A stretch of DNA of 64,000 nt from Algibacter marinivivus. Lineage in GTDB: Bacteria > Bacteroidota > Bacteroidia > Flavobacteriales > Flavobacteriaceae. The notes below the pieces were generated by a model. The model saw nothing but the letters and a program-made list of their open reading frames with translations. It was not told where the DNA came from and did not search any database. The translations under genes were made by a program, and so were the position numbers. The stretch spans positions 620,001-684,000 of the forward strand of contig NZ_QFRI01000001.1 of the NCBI RefSeq assembly GCF_003143755.1, written 5' to 3'. Positions 9,068 through 17,800 of the stretch are shown here, one piece after another (position 1 is the first letter of the stretch; every line of letters begins with the position of its first letter).

Positions 9068-10456
9068 ATGAATAACATTCAATCTTACATAAAAGAACAT
9101 AAAGACAGATTTCTAAATGAACTTATAGAACTCTTAAAAGTTCCATCTGTAAGCGCAGATCCTGCTTATAAAAATGACGTTCTAAAAACAGCCGAAATTA
9201 TTAAAAAGAGTCTAGAAAATGCTGGATGTATTACCGTTGAAATATGCAAAACAGATGGCTACCCAATAGTCTATGGCGAAAAAATAATAGATAGCAACCT
9301 ACCAACTGTTTTGGTTTACGGGCATTATGATGTACAACCTGCAGATCCCTTAGAATTATGGGATTCGCCACCATACGAACCCGTAATTAAAAAAACAGAC
9401 AAACACCCAGAAGGTGCTATTTTTGCCCGTGGTGCTTGTGATGATAAAGGGCAAATGTATATGCATGTTAAGGCTATGGAATTTATGACGGCTACCAATC
9501 AACTCCCCTGTAATGTCAAATTCATGATTGAAGGTGAAGAAGAAGTAGGAAGCGCAAATCTAGCAACCTTTGTAAAAAACAACCAAGAGAAACTAAAAAA
9601 CGATGTTATTTTAATTTCAGACACGGGCATGATTGCTAACGATGTTCCATCCATTACAACAGGACTTAGAGGTTTAAGTTATGTAGAAGTGGAAGTCACT
9701 GGTCCCAATCGCGACTTACACTCGGGTCTTTATGGAGGAGCAGTAGCTAACCCAATAAACATACTAACTAAAATGATTGCTTCCCTTCATGATGAAAACA
9801 ATCATATTACCATTTCTGGGTTTTACGACAACGTTGAAGAACTCTCCAAAGAAGAGCGTGCAGAAATGGCAAAAGCACCTTTTAATTTAGACAACTATAA
9901 AACCGCTTTAGATATTGATGCGGTTTACGGAGAAACTGGTTATACAACTAACGAACGCAACTCCATTCGCCCCACTTTAGACGTAAACGGCATCTGGGGA
10001 GGTTACATTGGCGAAGGCGCAAAAACCGTAATTGCCAGTAAAGCTTATGCTAAAATTTCTATGCGTTTGGTACCAAATCAAGATTGGGAAAACATTACAA
10101 AACTATTCATGACACATTTTGAGAATATCGCACCAAAAGGCACTAAAGTAAAAGTAACTCCTCATCACGGTGGCCAAGGTTACGTTACCCCAATAAACAG
10201 CATTGGCTATCAAGCGGCTAGTAAAGCCTATCAAGACACCTTTGGAAAAACTCCAATTCCGCAACGTAGCGGTGGCAGTATCCCAATTGTGGCGCTTTTC
10301 GAGCAGGAGTTAAAAAGCAAAACCATTTTAATGGGCTTTGGTCTAGATAGCGATGCTATTCATTCACCAAACGAGCATTTCGGGGTATGGAATTACCTAA
10401 AAGGCATCGAAACTATTCCGCTATTTTATAAGTATTTTGCAGAGTTATCTCAGTAA
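9068..10456 (+). CDS. M20 family dipeptidase
   Basis: A zinc metallopeptidase of the M20 (ArgE/DapE/carnosinase-like) family, 462 residues from this start. The ligand motifs are YGHYDVQPAD (His and catalytic Asp), ARGACDDKGQ, and EGEEEVGS with the general-base Glu; HSPNEHF near the C-terminus supplies the last His. An in-frame ATG lies 21 bases upstream at 9047, but a TACTTTTG -7 box ends at 9045, so a transcript would start after that ATG. The Met at 9068 (MNNIQSYIKE) is therefore preferred. It probably cleaves dipeptides in the cytoplasm; no signal peptide is seen. A structured repeat begins two bases after the stop. Confidence 0.9.
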   Translation: MNNIQSYIKEHKDRFLNELIELLKVPSVSADPAYKNDVLKTAEIIKKSLENAGCITVEICKTDGYPIVYGEKIIDSNLPTVLVYGHYDVQPADPLELWDSPPYEPVIKKTDKHPEGAIFARGACDDKGQMYMHVKAMEFMTATNQLPCNVKFMIEGEEEVGSANLATFVKNNQEKLKNDVILISDTGMIANDVPSITTGLRGLSYVEVEVTGPNRDLHSGLYGGAVANPINILTKMIASLHDENNHITISGFYDNVEELSKEERAEMAKAPFNLDNYKTALDIDAVYGETGYTTNERNSIRPTLDVNGIWGGYIGEGAKTVIASKAYAKISMRLVPNQDWENITKLFMTHFENIAPKGTKVKVTPHHGGQGYVTPINSIGYQAASKAYQDTFGKTPIPQRSGGSIPIVALFEQELKSKTILMGFGLDSDAIHSPNEHFGVWNYLKGIETIPLFYKYFAELSQ

Positions 10457-10458
10457 AT

Positions 10459-10550
10459 TTTGGGTGTTACCACAAGGGTCGCGCTTTTCATTATATCTTT
10501 TTTTGCCATTTATTAAAGCAAAAAAAGGATGCCATTACAATCGCTAACAC
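10459..10550 (+). repeat. Structured dispersed repeat, copy A
   Basis: A 92-base element starting TTTGGGTGTTACCACAAGGG. The terminal arms GTGTTA (10464-10469) and TAACAC (10545-10550) are complementary. The central hairpin CTTTTTTTGC / GCAAAAAAAG has seven T matched by seven A. It begins right after the dipeptidase stop codon. Related copies lie at 20518, 31128, 46234 and 60220. Confidence 0.85.
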
Positions 10551-10565
10551 AAATTAGCAACACCT

Positions 10566-11426
10566 ATGAAAAACCAACACAGTAACCAACTTTTATTACT
10601 TACATTCGCCACTTTACTAATTAGTACTTCTGGTGCTTTGGGTAAATTTATAGACTTGCCAACACCAGTAATAATTTGGTGCAGAAGTACTTTAGGTGCT
10701 TTATTCCTTTTTTTATTTTGCTATTTTAAAAAGTTGAGTATTAAAATAAAATCTAAAGAAGATATTCCTAGTATTATTTTAAGTGCTTTGTTATTAGGCA
10801 CGCATTGGGTTACTTATTTTCACGCTTTAAAACTATCAAATGTAGCCATAGGTATGCTTTCCCTTTTCACTTTTCCAGTAATTACAGCTTTATTAGAACC
10901 TTTATTAACAAAATCAAAATTAAACCCTATACACATTTTATTAGCTTTAATGGTACTACTTGGAATCTATATACTTGCTCCAGATCTTAATTTTGAAAGC
11001 ACATACTTACAAGGAATCCTATTTGGTGTTTTTTCAGCACTATGTTATGCTTTAAGAAACCTTATTTTAAAACGCCATATAAATAAATATGATGGCACAG
11101 TGCTTATGACACAACAAGCATTAATAATAAGCATTTGTTTACTTCCTGTAATGTTTAAAATGAATACAACAAATATTCAAACACAAATCCCATATCTAAT
11201 TTTACTAGGCTTAGTTACTACCGCCATAGGCCATTCTCTTTTTATCAGAAGTCTTAAACATTTCTCTGTTAGTACAGCAAGTATAATTGGGAGTGCACAA
11301 CCCATCTTTGGAATTATTATTGCTTTTATTTTCTTAAATGAAATTCCAAATTTAAACACCTTTTTTGGAGGTTCTTTAATTATTGCAACTGTAGTTATTG
11401 AAAGTATTCGGTCTAAAAAAGTTTAA
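10566..11426 (+). CDS. DMT-superfamily (EamA) transporter
   Basis: A 286-residue integral membrane protein with about ten hydrophobic helices in two EamA halves. The first half has the characteristic GALGKFIDLPTPVIIWCRS segment, and the second ends with IGSAQPIFGIIIAFIFLNE and GGSLIIATVVI. The family exports amino acids or other metabolites across the inner membrane; the substrate cannot be predicted. The gene lies 110 bases after the dipeptidase, with structured repeat A between them, and may be read through from it. Confidence 0.88.
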   Translation: MKNQHSNQLLLLTFATLLISTSGALGKFIDLPTPVIIWCRSTLGALFLFLFCYFKKLSIKIKSKEDIPSIILSALLLGTHWVTYFHALKLSNVAIGMLSLFTFPVITALLEPLLTKSKLNPIHILLALMVLLGIYILAPDLNFESTYLQGILFGVFSALCYALRNLILKRHINKYDGTVLMTQQALIISICLLPVMFKMNTTNIQTQIPYLILLGLVTTAIGHSLFIRSLKHFSVSTASIIGSAQPIFGIIIAFIFLNEIPNLNTFFGGSLIIATVVIESIRSKKV

Positions 11427-11445
11427 TTTTTCAATTTTATTACCT

Positions 11446-11508
11446 CTACATTTGTAGAATACATATTTTTATTCTACATTTGTAGAGAACATTCTAATAT
11501 TGTAGAAT
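11446..11508 (+). promoter_or_regulatory. Triple BlaI-type operator overlapping promoter
   Basis: Two identical palindromes CTACATTTGTAG (11446-11457, 11474-11485) and a third related inverted repeat (11491-11508, ATTCTA...TGTAGAAT) abut the start codon at 11509. TACA-N2-TGTA is the known BlaI/MecI operator core. The TTTG inside site 1 (11451-11454) and the TACATTTG inside site 2 (11475-11482) are 20 bases apart, which makes them plausible -33 and -7 boxes. A bound repressor would then cover both promoter elements and the start region: negative autoregulation. Confidence 0.82.
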
Positions 11509-11874
11509 ATGCAACTATCAAAAACAGAAGAAGAATTAATGAATCATCTTTGGAAGCTTGAAAAAGCTTTTATGAAAGATTTACTGGACGTTTATCCAGA
11601 GCCAAAACCTGCAAATACTACCATTGCTACACTACTAAAACGCATGACAGACAAAGGTTTTATAAATTACAAGTTGTTTGGAAAATCAAGACAATATTAC
11701 CCTTTAGTAAAAAAGAAAGACTATTTCTCTAAGCACGTAAATGGTTTAATTAAAAACTTTTTTAATGATAGTGCTTCACAATTCGCTTCGTTTTTTACAA
11801 AAGAAACCAATCTAACTAAAGAAGAGTTGGAAGATTTAAAAGCCTTAATTGATAGTGAAATTAAAAACAAATAA
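11509..11874 (+). CDS. BlaI/MecI-family transcriptional repressor
   Basis: A 121-residue winged-helix repressor with N-terminal MQLSKTEEELMNHLWKLEKA and recognition region PANTTIATLLKRMTDKGFINYKLFGKSRQYYPLV. These are typical of the penicillinase-repressor family, which dimerises on TACA-N2-TGTA palindromes and is inactivated by proteolysis triggered by a partner M56 membrane protease. The partner follows after 2 bases. Three matching operators precede the gene. Nothing nearby encodes a beta-lactamase, so the regulon is probably envelope-stress or other genes elsewhere. A paralogous pair lies at 31849-33835. Confidence 0.93.
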   Translation: MQLSKTEEELMNHLWKLEKAFMKDLLDVYPEPKPANTTIATLLKRMTDKGFINYKLFGKSRQYYPLVKKKDYFSKHVNGLIKNFFNDSASQFASFFTKETNLTKEELEDLKALIDSEIKNK

Positions 11875-11876
11875 CT

Positions 11877-13808
11877 ATGCTTTTGTTCTTATTAAAATCT
11901 AGTGCTTGTTTAGCAACTTTTATACTGTTTTATAAACTCTTTTTAGAAAAAACAAGTGTACATACGCTTAAGCGTTTCTACCTAATTATTGCAATTTTAA
12001 TTTCAATTTGCATACCGTTTATTACGTTTACAGAGTATGTTTTGGTAGAACCAGAAAACATAATCCCTACTTCTGGACATATAAACCAAACTGCATTTGA
12101 AGCTACTGAAGTTACAGAACAGAAAAACTATTTATCTGTAATTATTTGGAGTATTTATATCATTGGAGCACTTTTATTTTCTTTTAGATTCTTTAAAAAT
12201 CTTTATAAAATTATTCATAAAATAAAAACCAACCCGAAGTTTAAAAATGAAAAGTTTATTAACGTTTTATTACATGATTTAATACATCCACATACCTTTT
12301 TCAATTACATATTTTTGAACAAAAATAAATATGAGAACAACCTTATCCCAAATGAGGTTCTTTTACATGAACAAGTTCATGCTAAACAAAAGCATGCTCT
12401 AGACATATTGTTTATTGAAATACTTCAAATAATTTTTTGGTTTAATCCACTATTACATTTTATAAAAAAAGACATTAAACTTAATCACGAATTTTTAGCA
12501 GATCAAGCTGTTATAAAAAATGGAGCTAACACAAAACAGTATCAACAACTATTATTAGCATTCTCATCAAATGCTTCTCACAATCAATTGGCAAATGCCA
12601 TAAATTATTCATTAATCAAAAAACGATTCACAGTCATGAAAACAAAAACATCAAAAACAAAAATATGGGCAAGAAGTTTAGTGCTCCTCCCATTATTAAC
12701 CATTCTCATCTACAGTTTTAGTTCTTATAAAAAAGTAGAAAAATACATTGCTTCCGAAACTTCAGATATAAATCATACAGCTAGAAGTATTGATATCGAA
12801 GTATTCGAAAATGGTAATTATAAAATAGATGGTATTTCTGCAACTAAAGCAACATTTAAATCAACTATTAATCAATTGCATCAAGATATTACTCCTGAAA
12901 TACGAAATCGAATAATAAATATTCATGTTAATGACATGAAGGCAGTATCGGATAAAGAAGTATGGTTTATTTATAATGCTGTCATAGATTATGGCTTTCA
13001 TCGTATTGTTACTTATAACCAAGAAATAATTCGTGAAAAAGGAAATAAACCTTTTGCTATTACAAGTTCGGTTAACCAAAAAGGAGCATCAAAAGAACAA
13101 ATTGCTGAGTATAATAAATTAGCTAAAAAGTATAATACTCAACCAGAGAACAAGCGTATTATAAAACTAAAAGACGTGAAACGGTTAGAGTATCTATACG
13201 GTTTAATGACAGAAAAACAAAAGGAAAATGCGGAACCCTTCCCAAATTGTCCACCACCACCTGAACCTCCACATGTAAAAAAAGGAGAGCCTTCAGATAT
13301 TCCACCTCCGCCACCACCAGCACCTAAAGTGAAAGAAGGATATCAAGTTCCAGATCCTTCAAAAACTGGATTCATTGAAATAAATGGTAAAGATCATTTT
13401 TATTCTGTAAGAGATGGAAAAACTAAATATTACAATCGATGGGGAGTTGAAGTAGATAAAAAAGGTAATAAACTATCAACAAAACAAACGGATGGAAGAA
13501 AAGTTGTTAAAGGTCAAAAAATAACAAAAGTTTATAAAGGCAATAAAGTAATTAGCGAATTTAAAAAAACTTGGGATGATGAAGATATAAATCAAATCCC
13601 TCCACCACCTGAACCAAAAGCCCCATTAGACTATGTAATTGAGATGGCTAAAAAAGATGCTACATTTTACTATAAAGACAAAAAAATATCATCAGATAAA
13701 GCTATAGATCTAATGAAAAATAACAAGAGTCTTAATATATCTTCAAAAACGCACAATGGTGTTCGGGTTGTAAAACTACAAACGGAACCCATAACTATTT
13801 CACATTAA
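11877..13808 (+). CDS. M56-family (BlaR1-like) membrane metalloprotease
   Basis: A 643-residue protein with N-terminal transmembrane helices and the zinc protease motif HEQVH (H164, E165, H168). WFNPLLHF and NHEFLADQAVI follow, as in BlaR1/MecR1 M56 domains. A further helix lies near residue 265 (SLVLLPLLTILIYSF). The remaining ~360 residues are probably periplasmic and contain proline clusters (PPPPEPP, PPPPPPAP) but no penicillin-binding sensor domain and no obvious TonB domain. It presumably senses an envelope signal and causes cleavage of the BlaI-type repressor encoded just upstream; that link is inferred from the family and from the operon. Confidence 0.88.
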   Translation: MLLFLLKSSACLATFILFYKLFLEKTSVHTLKRFYLIIAILISICIPFITFTEYVLVEPENIIPTSGHINQTAFEATEVTEQKNYLSVIIWSIYIIGALLFSFRFFKNLYKIIHKIKTNPKFKNEKFINVLLHDLIHPHTFFNYIFLNKNKYENNLIPNEVLLHEQVHAKQKHALDILFIEILQIIFWFNPLLHFIKKDIKLNHEFLADQAVIKNGANTKQYQQLLLAFSSNASHNQLANAINYSLIKKRFTVMKTKTSKTKIWARSLVLLPLLTILIYSFSSYKKVEKYIASETSDINHTARSIDIEVFENGNYKIDGISATKATFKSTINQLHQDITPEIRNRIINIHVNDMKAVSDKEVWFIYNAVIDYGFHRIVTYNQEIIREKGNKPFAITSSVNQKGASKEQIAEYNKLAKKYNTQPENKRIIKLKDVKRLEYLYGLMTEKQKENAEPFPNCPPPPEPPHVKKGEPSDIPPPPPPAPKVKEGYQVPDPSKTGFIEINGKDHFYSVRDGKTKYYNRWGVEVDKKGNKLSTKQTDGRKVVKGQKITKVYKGNKVISEFKKTWDDEDINQIPPPPEPKAPLDYVIEMAKKDATFYYKDKKISSDKAIDLMKNNKSLNISSKTHNGVRVVKLQTEPITISH

Positions 13809-13828
13809 ACTACCTTTAAGACATCTAA

Positions 13829-13864
13829 AGACCTATAATCTCATAAATTATAGGTCTTTTTTGT
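13829..13864 (+). terminator. Terminator after the first BlaI/M56 operon
   Basis: AGACCTATAAT (13829-13839) pairs perfectly with ATTATAGGTCT (13847-13857), with a T-run after it. Confidence 0.88.
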
Positions 13865-13930
13865 TAAATCATGTAACAAATACTTAGCTTTAACGTTCTA
13901 ATAGTCAATCAATCAAAAAACAATCAAATC

Positions 13931-15031
13931 ATGTTAAAGCGCTTTTTTATTATCTGCTCTGGAGCGGATACCGATATCTTAGAAGAATGCTCTGTAGGAG
14001 AGCAAAACAAATATGCAGGTATTGGAGCTACCGTTTTCTTTACTGCTGTTATGGCTTTTATTGCCGCTAGTTATGCATTATATACCGTTTTTGACAATCT
14101 ATATACTTCAGCTTTCTTCGGACTTATTTGGGGTTTACTCATTTTTAATTTAGACCGTTATATTGTTTCAACCATTAAAAAAACTGGTAATGTAATTGAC
14201 GAATTGATTCAAGCTTCTCCTAGAATACTTTTAGCCATTATAATTGCTGTTGTTATTTCAAAACCATTAGAGCTAAAGATTTTTGAAAAAGAGATTAATC
14301 AGGTTTTATTGGAAGAAAAAAACGAAATGACTTTGGCTAACAAAACACAAATTGCAGAACAGTTTACACCAAATATAGAAGCTTTAAACAGTGATATCTT
14401 AGCCTTACAAGAAGAAATTGACACTAAAGAAACTGAAGTTAACCAACTTTATGATACCTACATTGCTGAAGCCGAAGGAACAGCCGGCACTAAACTTTTA
14501 GGTAAAGGACCCGTTTACAAGGAAAAACGTGAAAAGCACGATGCTTTATTAGCTGAATTACAGCAATTAAAAATTGATAACAAAGCTAAAATTCAAGCTA
14601 TAGAAACAAACATAGTAAAACTTAAAGGCGATTACGACACCCAGATTGAAACAACACAACCTATAATTAATAATTTTGATGGACTAATGGCTCGTGTGAA
14701 TGCGTTAGGAAAACTTCCTTGGCTACCATCATTCTTTATTTTTATGCTTTTCTTAGCTATTGAAACGTCTCCTATTTTCGCAAAATTATTATCGCCAAAA
14801 GGGGCTTATGATTTTAAGTTAGATGACCAAGAAACGGCATTAAAAACCAATGTTCTTCAAAATAAAAATCAACGAGAAGCCATGTTAAAAACAGATTACG
14901 CAATTAACGATCGTATTTATGGTGATATTGAAAAAGAGGACGAACTATATAACTACAAGCGCAAAAAAGCGAGGGAACTTATGCAATTGCAAGCAGATGC
15001 CTTTTATAAGAAACAGAAAAACATATTATAA
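13931..15031 (+). CDS. DUF4407 membrane protein
   Basis: A 366-residue protein matching the DUF4407 pattern. The start MLKRFFIICSGADTDILEEC leads into two close transmembrane helices, then LIFNLDRYIVSTI and a third helix (LLAIIIAVVISKPLEL). A long charged coiled coil (about residues 125-240) is followed by a last helix (FIFMLFLAIETSPIFAKLL) and a basic cytoplasmic tail. The family's function is unknown. It lies alone between a terminator and a convergent STAS gene, with the two stop codons adjacent. Confidence 0.85.
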   Translation: MLKRFFIICSGADTDILEECSVGEQNKYAGIGATVFFTAVMAFIAASYALYTVFDNLYTSAFFGLIWGLLIFNLDRYIVSTIKKTGNVIDELIQASPRILLAIIIAVVISKPLELKIFEKEINQVLLEEKNEMTLANKTQIAEQFTPNIEALNSDILALQEEIDTKETEVNQLYDTYIAEAEGTAGTKLLGKGPVYKEKREKHDALLAELQQLKIDNKAKIQAIETNIVKLKGDYDTQIETTQPIINNFDGLMARVNALGKLPWLPSFFIFMLFLAIETSPIFAKLLSPKGAYDFKLDDQETALKTNVLQNKNQREAMLKTDYAINDRIYGDIEKEDELYNYKRKKARELMQLQADAFYKKQKNIL

Positions 15032-15313
15032 TTATGCTGCTGCTGTTTCAGTTTTAAAATGATCATATAATTCTTTACAACCAAGACCTATTATAGAAAG
15101 TCTTTTATTTTTGGCTAAAGCTTCTTCATGAAGTTTTGCAATAGCATCTACACCATACTTGTCCATGCTTATAATGTCTTGAACACTGATAGTAAGATTG
15201 TTTACTCTTTCAAAAATGTTACTGAATTCATTATTAAATAAACTAACACTTTTCTTGTCAAGAGTTCCTTTAACTTTAAAGAAATTGTTACAACTAGTAA
15301 TTTGAAAATCCAT
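15032..15313 (-). CDS. STAS-domain protein lacking the usual phospho-serine
   Basis: A 93-residue single domain with the STAS pattern: beta strand (FFKVKGTLDKKSVSLFNNEF), central VNNLTISVQDIISMDKYGVDAI, then helix AKLHEEALAKNKRLSIIGLG. In SpoIIAA-type antagonists the central loop reads D-S-S-G with a phosphorylatable Ser; here it is DKYG, so regulation by serine phosphorylation is unlikely in the standard form. No anti-sigma kinase is adjacent. It may be a structural or ligand-binding STAS protein. Family assignment is fairly sure, role unknown. Confidence 0.65.
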   Translation of the reverse strand: MDFQITSCNNFFKVKGTLDKKSVSLFNNEFSNIFERVNNLTISVQDIISMDKYGVDAIAKLHEEALAKNKRLSIIGLGCKELYDHFKTETAAA

Positions 15314-15591
15314 AATTAAGTGATTTTAAATGGTTAAACTATAAACTTGAGGGAGGGTAACCAATTGATTACGAGTTAAAAATATAAAAGTTAAAAGCTT
15401 TACACACTATTTTATCGATAAATAGTTTTTTAGTTTAGATTAAAAAAAACTTTCTGTAAATTTCATCGACGAGTAACCTTTCTTAATTATAAGATTTTGT
15501 TACATTTACTTTAACTTAATTGACTTTATACTCAAAAATTGGTATAAGTTTTGCGTACAAATGTAAGGATTTAATAAATATCTTTAATAAA
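15314..15591. other. Intergenic region upstream of the NTF2-like gene
   Basis: 278 A/T-rich bases between divergent genes. The only structure seen is an imperfect inverted repeat ACTATTT...AAATAGT around TATCGATA at about 15408-15428, followed by T's. No promoter of the TAnnTTTG type is convincing. Confidence 0.4.
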
Positions 15592-16023
15592 ATGAAAAAA
15601 CTAGTACTATTACTTTGCATGGTTTGCTTCTTTAATGGCTTTTCTCAAACTGATGAAGAAGCTGATATAAAAGCCATAAACAAGGTTTTAAAAAAACAAA
15701 GAATTGCTTGGTCCAATAACGATTTAGAAGGCTATATGAAAGGCTATTGGAAAAGCGATTCACTTAAATTTTACGGTAGCAACGGTATTACTTATGGTTG
15801 GGAGAATACGCTAGAGCGCTACCAAAAAGCTTACCCAACAAAAGATCATACAGGAAAGCTTAGTTTTAGAATTAATGATGTTTCAAAAATAAACGAAGGT
15901 GCTTATTTTGTTTTAGGCGAATATCATATTAAACGAGAAGTAGGTAATGCTGATGGAATTTTTATGCTTGTCTTTAAGAAAATTAATGAAGAGTGGAAGA
16001 TTATTGCTGATACATCAACATAG
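15592..16023 (+). CDS. Secreted NTF2-like (DUF4440/SnoaL) protein
   Basis: From the ATG at 15592 the protein has 143 residues with a signal peptide (MKKLVLLLCMVCFFNGFSQ). The same frame is open for 24 codons upstream, but that extension would bury the signal peptide, so the internal start is chosen. The mature part has the NTF2-like cone-fold pattern: helix AINKVLKKQRIAWSNNDLEGYMKGYW, later YFVLGEYHIKRE, and FMLVFKKINEEWKIIADTST. Such domains bind small ligands or act as accessory subunits; no catalytic residues can be assigned. The next gene starts 3 bases after the stop, suggesting co-transcription with the acetyltransferase. Confidence 0.78.
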   Translation: MKKLVLLLCMVCFFNGFSQTDEEADIKAINKVLKKQRIAWSNNDLEGYMKGYWKSDSLKFYGSNGITYGWENTLERYQKAYPTKDHTGKLSFRINDVSKINEGAYFVLGEYHIKREVGNADGIFMLVFKKINEEWKIIADTST

Positions 16024-16026
16024 CCT

Positions 16027-16503
16027 ATGCAACCAATAGTAAGAAAAGCTACTTTAAATGATGTTCCTGTTTTATTAAAGTTTGAACAAGACCTTATTGA
16101 AGCAGAACGACCAATGGACATTACCATTAAGAAAGAACAAATAAGTTATTATGATGTTTCTAAATTTATAAAAGATGATGATTCTGAATTATTTGTGGCA
16201 GAATTAAATAATGAGATAGTCGCTTCTGGTTATGCTAAAATAAAAGATGACCGACATTATTTAAAGCATGATAAGCAAGGATACTTAGGCTTTATGTTTG
16301 TACCTGAACGTCACAGAGGCAATGGCTATAATAAGCTTATTATGGATGCGCTTTTAAAATGGTGCAAATCAAAAAATATACACGAAATTAGACTTGATGT
16401 ATATGATGAAAACCCTTCTGCAATAAGAGCCTATGAAAAAGTAGGTTTTAAAAAACATTTGATTAATATGAGATTAGATATTGGAGATTTAGATTTTAAA
16501 TAA
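16027..16503 (+). CDS. GNAT-family N-acetyltransferase
   Basis: A 158-residue acetyltransferase fold. The acetyl-CoA loop is visible as LGFMFVPERHRGNGYNKLIM (R-x-x-G-x-G/A type) and is followed by the classical ending EIRLDVYDENPSAIRAYEKVGF. The N-terminus VRKATLNDVPVLLKFE is typical of the family. The acceptor is unknown. It is 3 bases downstream of the NTF2-like gene, and its stop directly abuts the end of the convergent hydroxyproline operon. Confidence 0.9.
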   Translation: MQPIVRKATLNDVPVLLKFEQDLIEAERPMDITIKKEQISYYDVSKFIKDDDSELFVAELNNEIVASGYAKIKDDRHYLKHDKQGYLGFMFVPERHRGNGYNKLIMDALLKWCKSKNIHEIRLDVYDENPSAIRAYEKVGFKKHLINMRLDIGDLDFK

Positions 16504-17751
16504 TTAAAAGACTCTATCTGGATGGTAATTATTTATTTCTAATGACGTTTTTCTATCTGATATTATTTCTGAAACTAATTTACCTGTTGCAGTTCCCATA
16601 CTCCATCCCATCATAGCATGTCCTGCAGCAATGGTTAAGTTATTACATTTTTTTGATTTCCCAATATATGGTAATCCATCTGGTGACACAGGTCGCAAAC
16701 CACATGCTGCTTTTTGTTTCTCATTCTCAGTTAATTCAATATTTGGATAATACGCTTTAGTTGCTTGTGCGATAGCATCAACTCTAACTTTATTAATGCT
16801 ATGATTGATTCCTGCAATTTCCATAGTTCCAGCAAATCGAGTAAAACCATTCATTGGTGTAACAGCAACCTTAGCTTCACATAAAATGGCAGGAACAGAA
16901 ATTCCTGTTTCCTTTTCAGTATTAATTCGATATCCCTTTCCTGCTTGAAGCAATAACTTAATTCCTAATTTTTTACTAAGGATATTACTCCAAGATCCAG
17001 CAGCTAAAACAAATTCATCTGCCATTAAAACTTGCTTATTCGTTTTAATTGATATTATAGATGCATTTGATACTTCTAGATCTAAAACCTTTTCGTTTGC
17101 AAAAAAAATAACACCACTAGCTTTTAAATAAGCTTCCATTTCTGTCATAAATTCATGAGGTGTAGTATGATGATCACATTCAAAATAAGCAGCTCCTAAA
17201 GCATCTATTTTTACATTTGGGTCTATCACCTTAATTTCATCAGAATTCACTTCTCTAGCCGATAAACCTAAATCCGTGGCTAGTTTAACTACTTTAATTT
17301 CTTCTTCAAGTAATTTTTCAGTTTTACATAGCATAAGCAAGCCTTTTTTCTCATAATGAAAACTAAAATTTTCTTGCTCTTTTATATCTGTATATAGCTC
17401 TTGACTTAATACAGAAATATCCCTTATTACTGGAGCCACTTTATCCACATGCTTTTGGTTACATGATTTATTAAAAGCTAAAGTCCATTTTAAAAAATCT
17501 AAATCTAGACGTGGCTTAATATATAAAGGGCTTGATTTGTTAAACATCCATTTCAAGCCTTTTTTCATAACACCTGGGGCTGATAATGGAATGATATGAC
17601 TTGGAGACAAATATCCTGCATTTACATAAGATGCCCCTGAATCAAGGTTAGATTGATCAACAATAGTCACTTGATGTCCTTCTTTTTGAAGATAATATGC
17701 GGAGCATAAACCTATAATTCCGCCACCAATAACTACAATATTTTTTGACAT
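16504..17751 (-). CDS. FAD-dependent D-amino-acid dehydrogenase (cis-4-hydroxy-D-proline oxidising)
   Basis: A 415-residue DadA-like flavoprotein. The dinucleotide motif VIGGGIIGLCSAYYLQKEG lies at residues 6-24. The C-terminus has GLRPVSPDGLPYIG and AAGHAMMGWSMGTATGKLVSE, typical of DAO-fold dehydrogenases. Placed after a 4-hydroxyproline epimerase, it most probably oxidises cis-4-hydroxy-D-proline to pyrroline-4-hydroxy-2-carboxylate, passing electrons to the respiratory chain. It is the last gene of the four-gene operon, 49 bases after the epimerase. General D-amino-acid oxidation is the alternative. Confidence 0.88.
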   Translation of the reverse strand: MSKNIVVIGGGIIGLCSAYYLQKEGHQVTIVDQSNLDSGASYVNAGYLSPSHIIPLSAPGVMKKGLKWMFNKSSPLYIKPRLDLDFLKWTLAFNKSCNQKHVDKVAPVIRDISVLSQELYTDIKEQENFSFHYEKKGLLMLCKTEKLLEEEIKVVKLATDLGLSAREVNSDEIKVIDPNVKIDALGAAYFECDHHTTPHEFMTEMEAYLKASGVIFFANEKVLDLEVSNASIISIKTNKQVLMADEFVLAAGSWSNILSKKLGIKLLLQAGKGYRINTEKETGISVPAILCEAKVAVTPMNGFTRFAGTMEIAGINHSINKVRVDAIAQATKAYYPNIELTENEKQKAACGLRPVSPDGLPYIGKSKKCNNLTIAAGHAMMGWSMGTATGKLVSEIISDRKTSLEINNYHPDRVF

Positions 17752-17800
17752 TTAATTTAATTTAAAAAAAACTACTTCGGAATGATTCTATCTTTCCGAG

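Noticed and set aside
13240-13330. Proline-rich stretch as a TonB linker
   Set aside because: No TonB C-terminal domain follows in the first M56 protein, so a TonB assignment is not supported.
15408-15428. Inverted repeat followed by T's as a terminator
   Set aside because: It is A/T-only with an imperfect centre, and no plus-strand gene ends just before it.
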